DNA of 64,000 nt from Balaenoptera acutorostrata (lineage: Eukaryota; Chordata; Mammalia; Artiodactyla; Balaenopteridae). Location of the stretch: NCBI RefSeq assembly GCF_949987535.1, contig NC_080075.1:5998606-6062605 (forward strand), in the 5' to 3' direction. Under the pieces are notes generated by a model. That model was not told the origin of the DNA and did not search any database. It was given only the letters and a program-made list of their open reading frames with translations. A program made the translations under genes and the position numbers. Below are positions 58,834 to 64,000 of the stretch, in pieces. Position 1 is the first letter of the stretch, and each line of letters begins with the position of its first letter.

Positions 58834-60010
58834 AACCCCTTAGGGTGAGCCCTGCTTTCCTTCTTTCTTTTTAAAGTACACATATTACTGGCAGGGAAAA
58901 TATATTAAATTCCTAACATTTTAATGCAAATTAGTGTCTTGGATGATTTTCTATACAGGAGAAAGTAGGCTACTTGACAACTCTGATGTTCAAGTTAAGT
59001 GAGAGGCAGGCGGACAGAGGAGAACGAGTGAAAAGTTCAAACAAAAAGGGAGCGTATGATAAGTGATCAGAAAGCTAGTTAACTGGTTTGACCAAGCACC
59101 AGAGTCTCCACTGGGTGTGGGCTATGAGGCTGATGAAAAAGGGTCCTCAGTTAAGCCTGTTGGGAGTGGCCATGAGAAGGCAATTTACCCACAAATGTAC
59201 CCTCTTTCCCATTCCCTACTTACTTTGTTTTGGAGACAAAGAATGTGTTTTTAAAATGAAGTAGAGAGTACTGAATCAAGTTGGCCAACTGAAGAACAGA
59301 AGACATGTTTTATCCCTCTCTCCACTAAAGAAATAACTAAAATAGAACAACAACAACACAAAAAAACACAAGAAAGAAATTTCAGTAGTCCAGAAATTTT
59401 AGGAATTCCCAGTAGACAAAGAATGAATAAGACTGCATTGGTAGCAAAACAAGAACAGGAAAATCTTGTTTAAAATTCAGGGCCACAAAAGCAATTCTAA
59501 AATTTCTCCACACTCAGCATAAATGATTACAATGAACAGGCCTGGACTCTCCAGCAATTGGCAGGGCAATTCGTTAAATTTAATTGGAGCAGTCCTTTCT
59601 CTTCCCCTTCTTTCACTGTGCACATCCAGTGCACCATGTGTCCCCAGGTTAAAGCCCTTAGAACTGTTTTCAAAAGAGAAATGTTTATTATGTTGGGGTT
59701 AATTAAGGAAAGATACAACTGGACTCTGATGGACCTCCAGATCCTCACAGGGACATTGGAGGACAGAAGAAAGACGTGGAAAATGCTGACTCAGTATTTG
59801 TTTCCAAAGTACAAGAGTACTTCTCCTAAGTGGGAAATCTGGCACAGGAGACCCACAGAATAGGTAATGGGGCTAAGGCTCCAGAGAATTAACAAACTAT
59901 AGGAGGGAGGGAGACCCAGAAGACAAGCTTCCCACACCCAATGAATCCCAAATCCTGATCCTTCTCTGCAATCAGAAGGAGGCAGACTATCCTAATCAAA
60001 ACATTCAATG
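58834..60010. other. Intergenic sequence, no named element
   Basis: A-rich from about 59,330. It may include old LINE 5' sequence, but nothing can be named. The 101-codon frame at 59,558-59,863 has no recognisable domain. Confidence 0.35.
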
Positions 60011-60011
60011 A

Positions 60012-60339
60012 GGGCTTCCCTGGTGGCGCAGTGGTTAAGAATCCACCTGCCAATGCAGGGGACACGGATTCGAGCCCTGGCCCGGGAAGATCCCACATGC
60101 CACAGAGCAACTAAGCCCGTGCACCACAACTACTGAGCCTGCGCTCTAGAGCCCGCGAGCCACAACTTCTGAAGCCCACGCACCTAGAGCCCATGCTCCG
60201 CAACAAGAGAAGCCACCGCAATGAGAAGCCCACGCACCACAACAGAGAGTAGCCCCTGCTCGCCACAACTAGCGAAAGCCTGCGCACAGCAACAAAGACC
60301 CAACACAGCCAAAAATAAAATAAATAAATTTTAAAAAAA
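60012..60339 (+). mobile_element. CHR long-form SINE
   Basis: Full-length CHR with GGCTTCCCTGGTGGCGCAGT head, a B box changed to GATTCGAGCC, and a TAAAATAAATAAATTTTAAA tail. The target duplication is unclear. Confidence 0.95.
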
Positions 60340-60344
60340 TGACA

Positions 60345-60720
60345 GATGAAGAGGTAATCTCAAATATGAACACTCTAGTATTTGTGGAAAAGCAACCTTG
60401 AGAAAAGAAATGCATCAAAATCATCCCATTGGAAAAAAATATTAAAACCCTGAGTAAACAGCCTCAATAGAGGAAAGGGAAAAAATCTTTATAAATGATA
60501 TCCTCAGAGAAATTTTAAAGGTTTTCATGTCCTTAAATCAAGATGGTAAAAGTACATTCATAAATATCAATTATTCCAATAAATGTAGGTGGGTTAAAAT
60601 TTCTTTATTAAAGGACAAAAACTCTATTTGGGCTAAATAAAAAAGTCTTTATACCATTTATTAATAGCACAGGCTCTGAATTTGAATCCTGGCTCTAACA
60701 CTTATTAATGATTTATGAAA
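60345..60720 (+). repeat. L1/HAL1 fragment followed by a MIR core
   Basis: 60,345-60,640 ends with sequence like the start of L1 ORF2 (ATCAATTATTCCAATAAATG, TATTAAAGGACAAAAACTCT). A sense MIR piece follows at about 60,660-60,720 (GCACAGGCTCTGAATTTGAA, TCCTGGCTCTAACACTTAT). Confidence 0.65.
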
Positions 60721-60829
60721 TAAAAACTTAAATGGGCTAAATAGAAGCATGGATTCAGCTGAAAGTGTATGATCAACCCAAGAAATTCTCCCTCAATATA
60801 GTGCTGAAGTAATGATAATTATCAATTAT

Positions 60830-61370
60830 GAGATAGAAAATACAAGACATGGAAGAGAGAGAATTGAACATTTTTTCCTACAGAAACTCTAAAGTAAGAG
60901 AGACAAAAGAAGGGAAGAAATATTCAAATAAATAACTGAAGAAAATTTCCCAGAACTGATGGAAAATATGAATTTTCAGATTCAAGAGTCCACTATGTGT
61001 TGAGCAAGAAAGAAAGGAAAAATGATCCAGAAATGTCATCTTAAAATTTTAAAGCTGCAAGGATAAAGAGAAATTCCTAAAACTTCCAGAAGATGAAAAC
61101 AGCTTATCCAGAAAGGAATGATATTCAGGTTGGCATTAGAAACAATAGACATGAAAGGGGAAAAAAGAAAAAAATAACTTCAAAATTCCAAGTGAGAATT
61201 ACTTCAAACTTCAAATTTTATACCCAGCCAAATTAACATTCAAGTGGGAGGTCAAAACAAAGACACTTTTAGACATTCAAAGACTAAGAAAGTTTATATT
61301 CCATAGGACCTCTTAGAAAGATACTATTCAAGAGTGTACTTCAGCAAAAGAAAACAAGTTTTTATAGAAA
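60830..61370 (+). pseudogene. HAL1/L1 ORF1-like remnant
   Basis: TTTCCCAGAACTGATGGAAA, AAGGATAAAGAGAAATTCCT, TTTTATACCCAGCCAAATTA and AGACATTCAAAGACTAAGAA follow the ORF1 C-terminal half of HAL1/L1 in sense. It is heavily broken. Confidence 0.75.
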
Positions 61371-61384
61371 TTAGAAGATGAGAT

Positions 61385-61610
61385 GCCATATTAAATAATT
61401 CAAAAATTTCAGTATCTTATGACAGTAAACATTTATTTCCAGCTCACATTGGATGATAGCCATGGGTTGGCTATGGCTCCACTTCAGGCTATGGGTCTCT
61501 TCCTTTGTTTTCTTACTCTGGGAATGAAGGAGCATCCTTATCTGAGATACGCCTGTGTTCAAGGCAGAGGGGAAAGGAGAGTCGCACCTACATTCAGTTG
61601 ACTAAAACAA
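61385..61610 (-). repeat. Probable ERVL-type LTR fragment
   Basis: CAGTAAACATTTATTTCCAG, GGGTTGGCTATGGCTCCACT and GGAATGAAGGAGCATCCTTA resemble a reversed old LTR. The family name is not certain. Confidence 0.4.
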
Positions 61611-61619
61611 AGACATATC

Positions 61620-61830
61620 TAAACCCAACATCAGAGGGCTTACTGAAGTATAATCATCTCTCAGATGGAAAAGAGAGAGAATAATTACTAGTAATGACAT
61701 AATTCACCACAGATAGTAAGAATACACTCATACATATCATTTAGCCCAATAAATGTGATGGGTTGAAATTCCCCTATTAAAGGACAAAGACCCTAATGTA
61801 TTAAAAAAGAAATCCAGGTGCCATTACTGT
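61620..61830 (+). repeat. L1/HAL1 fragment resembling an ORF2 start
   Basis: CCAATAAATGTGATGGGTTG and CTATTAAAGGACAAAGACCC match the same L1 position as 60,560-60,630. It is followed, like that copy, by a MIR. Confidence 0.6.
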
Positions 61831-61834
61831 TACA

Positions 61835-62420
61835 GTACTGATTAGTACAGTGGTACAAGCTCTGGGTTTCCATCTTGAGTACACCACTGTTTACTAGGTG
61901 CACGTAAAGTGAGAATAAGAGTAGTATAGGGGCTTCCCTGGTGGCGCAGTGGTTGAGAATCTGCCTGCTAATGCAGGAGACACGGGTTCGAGCCCTGGTC
62001 TGGGAAGATCCCACATGCCACGGAGCAGCTGGGCCCGTGAGCCACAGCTGCTGAGCCTGCGCGTCTGGAGCCTGTGCCCCGCAACGGGAGGGGCCGCGAT
62101 AGTGAAAGGCCCGCGCACCGCGATGAAGAGCGGTCCCCGCACCGCGATGAAGAGTGGCCCCCACTTGCCGCAACTAGAGAAAGCCCTCGCACGAACCGAA
62201 GACCCAGCACAGCCAAAAATAAATAAATAAATTAATTAATTAATTAATTAAAAAAAAAAAAAGAATTGTTTTAAAAAAAAAAAAAGAGTAGTATATAGTA
62301 CTTACTTCAGAGTGTTGTCATGAGTCATAAATAAGATCATGCATGTACAGGTACAGTACATGTAAAGTGCCTAGCAAATAGTGTCAATAAATGTCAGATC
62401 TTGTTACTGTAAGAGACACC
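61835..62420 (+). repeat. MIR SINE split by a CHR SINE
   Basis: Left part to 61,928: GTACAGTGGTACAAGCTCTG and TTTACTAGGTGCACGTAAAG. Right part from 62,285: TAGTACTTACTTCAGAGTGT, GTGCCTAGCAAATAGTGTCA and ATAAATGTCAG. Removing the SINE and one target copy gives one continuous MIR. Confidence 0.88.
61929..62284 (+). mobile_element. CHR long-form SINE with internal tandem duplication
   Basis: Full-length CHR of the GTCTGGAGCC subgroup. A segment of about 24 bases around CCGCGATGAAGAG is present twice in tandem (about 62,112-62,160). The tail is an ATTAATTAATT tract and two A-runs. The target duplication AGAGTAGTATA lies at 61,918-61,928 and 62,285-62,295. Confidence 0.96.
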
Positions 62421-63515
62421 TGAAACAGAATGACAGGTTTAAAGTTTGAAAATACAGAAACAAGCAAAGAGAGAGCAAGCAAATACTAATGAAAATAAAC
62501 AGGGAGCATTGAGTTAAGTATGATAGATCGAAGGTGCTCCCACTGCCATCTGAAAACCCACTGAAGATGCCATAAGAGGAATGGTCTTATATAGGAATAG
62601 ACCAATAAGGACCAAGAGATGCAACAACGTCTTGGAAAAGGAAAGCAGTTAGACAACCAATTAGTAAATGATTGAAAAAACAAAACAAAACAGAAAAAGC
62701 TAACGCCTGTTGGGCGATGGGAAACCCAGAAGTAGGCAGCTTTGTGCCACAAACTAACAGAAAGTCTCACGAGTAGGAGGTAGCACTGAGTATGGTTGTT
62801 GGGGTCTATGTGTAGCTAAAGATGGGATTATTGATTGAAGTCCATATAGGATGTACTTAGATCTCCAACCATCCTCCCCACCTCTACAGAACACTAGAAA
62901 GATAATGAACTAGAGTGACACTGACTCAGGGCTTAGGTGAAGAATGAGGGACCATACTAAACACAGCAGGTGTAAAGGAAATGCTGCATAGTATAAAGTG
63001 TAAAACCCCTAGTCTCCCTCCTCCATTTGGATCCAAGAATGCTGGTAGTCTGAACTTTTACTCCCAGGCATTAGAGATAATCTCTCCCAGGAATCTGATT
63101 AACCTAGGCGAAAAGACCTTCAAATATTGGTGGTTAGGGTTCTTTAGCTACACTGCCCAGCCAGATGTCCTTAGAGTGGACCAACTAGGAAACAAGCCAC
63201 ACCCACTGAGAGAGTTCCCAATAAACTTTTAAGTGACTCCCTCTTGACCTTGAAAAATCATCTCAGGACCACCAGATATTTGAAGAAAGCTTCCACACAA
63301 AGGCAGAAAACAAAACAAAAACTCAACAAAAGAGAAAAATGAAATTTGGGGGAGACAGAAACAATGCAGAAGTATAAGAAACTTAGAAAGCCAAACAAAG
63401 GAATATTTTCAGAGTAGTAGAATTCGTAGATAATTGTATCTATGAAAAAAGAGACCAGTAGGCTACAAACAAAGAAACATTCAAAAGTTGCCTTGGAAAT
63501 AAAAAACAATAGCAC
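62421..63515. other. Intergenic sequence, no named element
   Basis: A-rich with possible old LINE content. No gene or clear repeat landmark is recognised. Confidence 0.35.
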
Positions 63516-63519
63516 ATAT

Positions 63520-64000
63520 GACAAATTCAATGAAAGGATAAGAAGTTAAATTTGAGAAAGCTTCCCAAAAAGTAAGAAATGAAGAGCATAAGAAAGAGAA
63601 TGAAAATGGATTTAAAAATACAGAGAATCAGTGCATCTGTCTAACAGGCTCATAATCCTGAGAAATTGGAGTTCCAGGGAGAAAATCAATGAGAAGAAGT
63701 TATCAAGTCATCAACTCAAGAAAAATCCCAGAATTAAGAGACATGAGTTTCTAGAAGGAAAGCACCGACTAGTGCCTAGCACCGTGGATGAAAAGAGATG
63801 CAGACCAAGGCAACTCCTTGTGAAATTTCAGAGCACTCGGGACAAAGGAAAGATCCTAAAAGCTTCCAGGACACAAAACAGGCCACAGACAAAGGAGCGG
63901 GAATCAGATTGGCAACACATCCCAACAGCAAGACTAGGAACTAGCAATGTCTTCAAAATCTCGAGGGCAAAATGACTTCCAACCTAGAATTCCTACACAT
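63520..64000 (+). pseudogene. HAL1/L1 ORF1-like remnant, runs off the window
   Basis: The frame 63,631-63,975 contains RPRQLLVKFQSTRDKGKIL, close to the conserved L1-type ORF1 motif with RPRH, a VKF core and KEKIL. It ends near FKISRAK, followed by ACTTCCAACCTAGAATTCCT, the next ORF1 landmark in another frame. So it is frameshifted and dead. It continues past base 64,000. Confidence 0.75.

Overview
The window is mammalian nuclear DNA, from a cetartiodactyl and most likely a cetacean. The main evidence is sixteen tRNA-derived CHR-type SINEs, long and short forms, several with clear target-site duplications. There are also 5'-truncated L1 copies whose 3' UTRs look like the cetartiodactyl L1 lineage. 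I saw no BovB or Bov-tA elements, which argues against a ruminant. The species cannot be fixed from this window alone.

The only protein-coding sequence I can support is the 5' end of MAP4K4 (HGK), a Ste20/GCK-family MAP4 kinase, on the minus strand. Exon 1 coding is 43,329-43,385 and encodes [19 protein letters not shown]. Exon 2 is 42,903-42,968 and encodes residues 20-41, including the glycine-rich ATP loop VGNGTYGQV. Intron 1 is only 360 bp. Everything from 42,902 down to base 1 is the first 42.9 kb of intron 2; the rest of the gene lies outside the window. A CpG island of about 1.4 kb (42,740-44,170) covers both exons and the presumed promoter.

Intron 2 (1-42,902) holds MIR, L2 and MER5-type fossils, MaLR LTR pieces, old L1/HAL1 blocks at 25.2-29.6 kb and 34.2-35.1 kb, young L1 3' ends and nine CHR SINEs. 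Blocks without recognised repeats separate them. All nine SINEs and all recognised L1/HAL1 pieces in the intron lie on the plus strand, antisense to MAP4K4.

Upstream of the gene (44,170-64,000) I find no gene. This side holds MIR, L2, MER5A, three MaLR-type LTRs, an ERV1-like LTR, seven CHR SINEs, several young L1 ends, and HAL1/L1 ORF1-like remnants that run off the right edge.

No undescribed system is evident. The items most worth a second look are: intron 1, which is a multiple of three and stop-free in the MAP4K4 frame; a two-codon upstream ORF in strong context; a near-perfect 45-bp palindrome at 2,711-2,755; a SINE-L1 chimera inside one target-site duplication at 9,957-10,246; and an L1-MIR-L1 composite inside one duplication at 56,681-57,513. 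All repeat names rest on recognition by eye, so most repeat borders are accurate only to about 10-30 bases.
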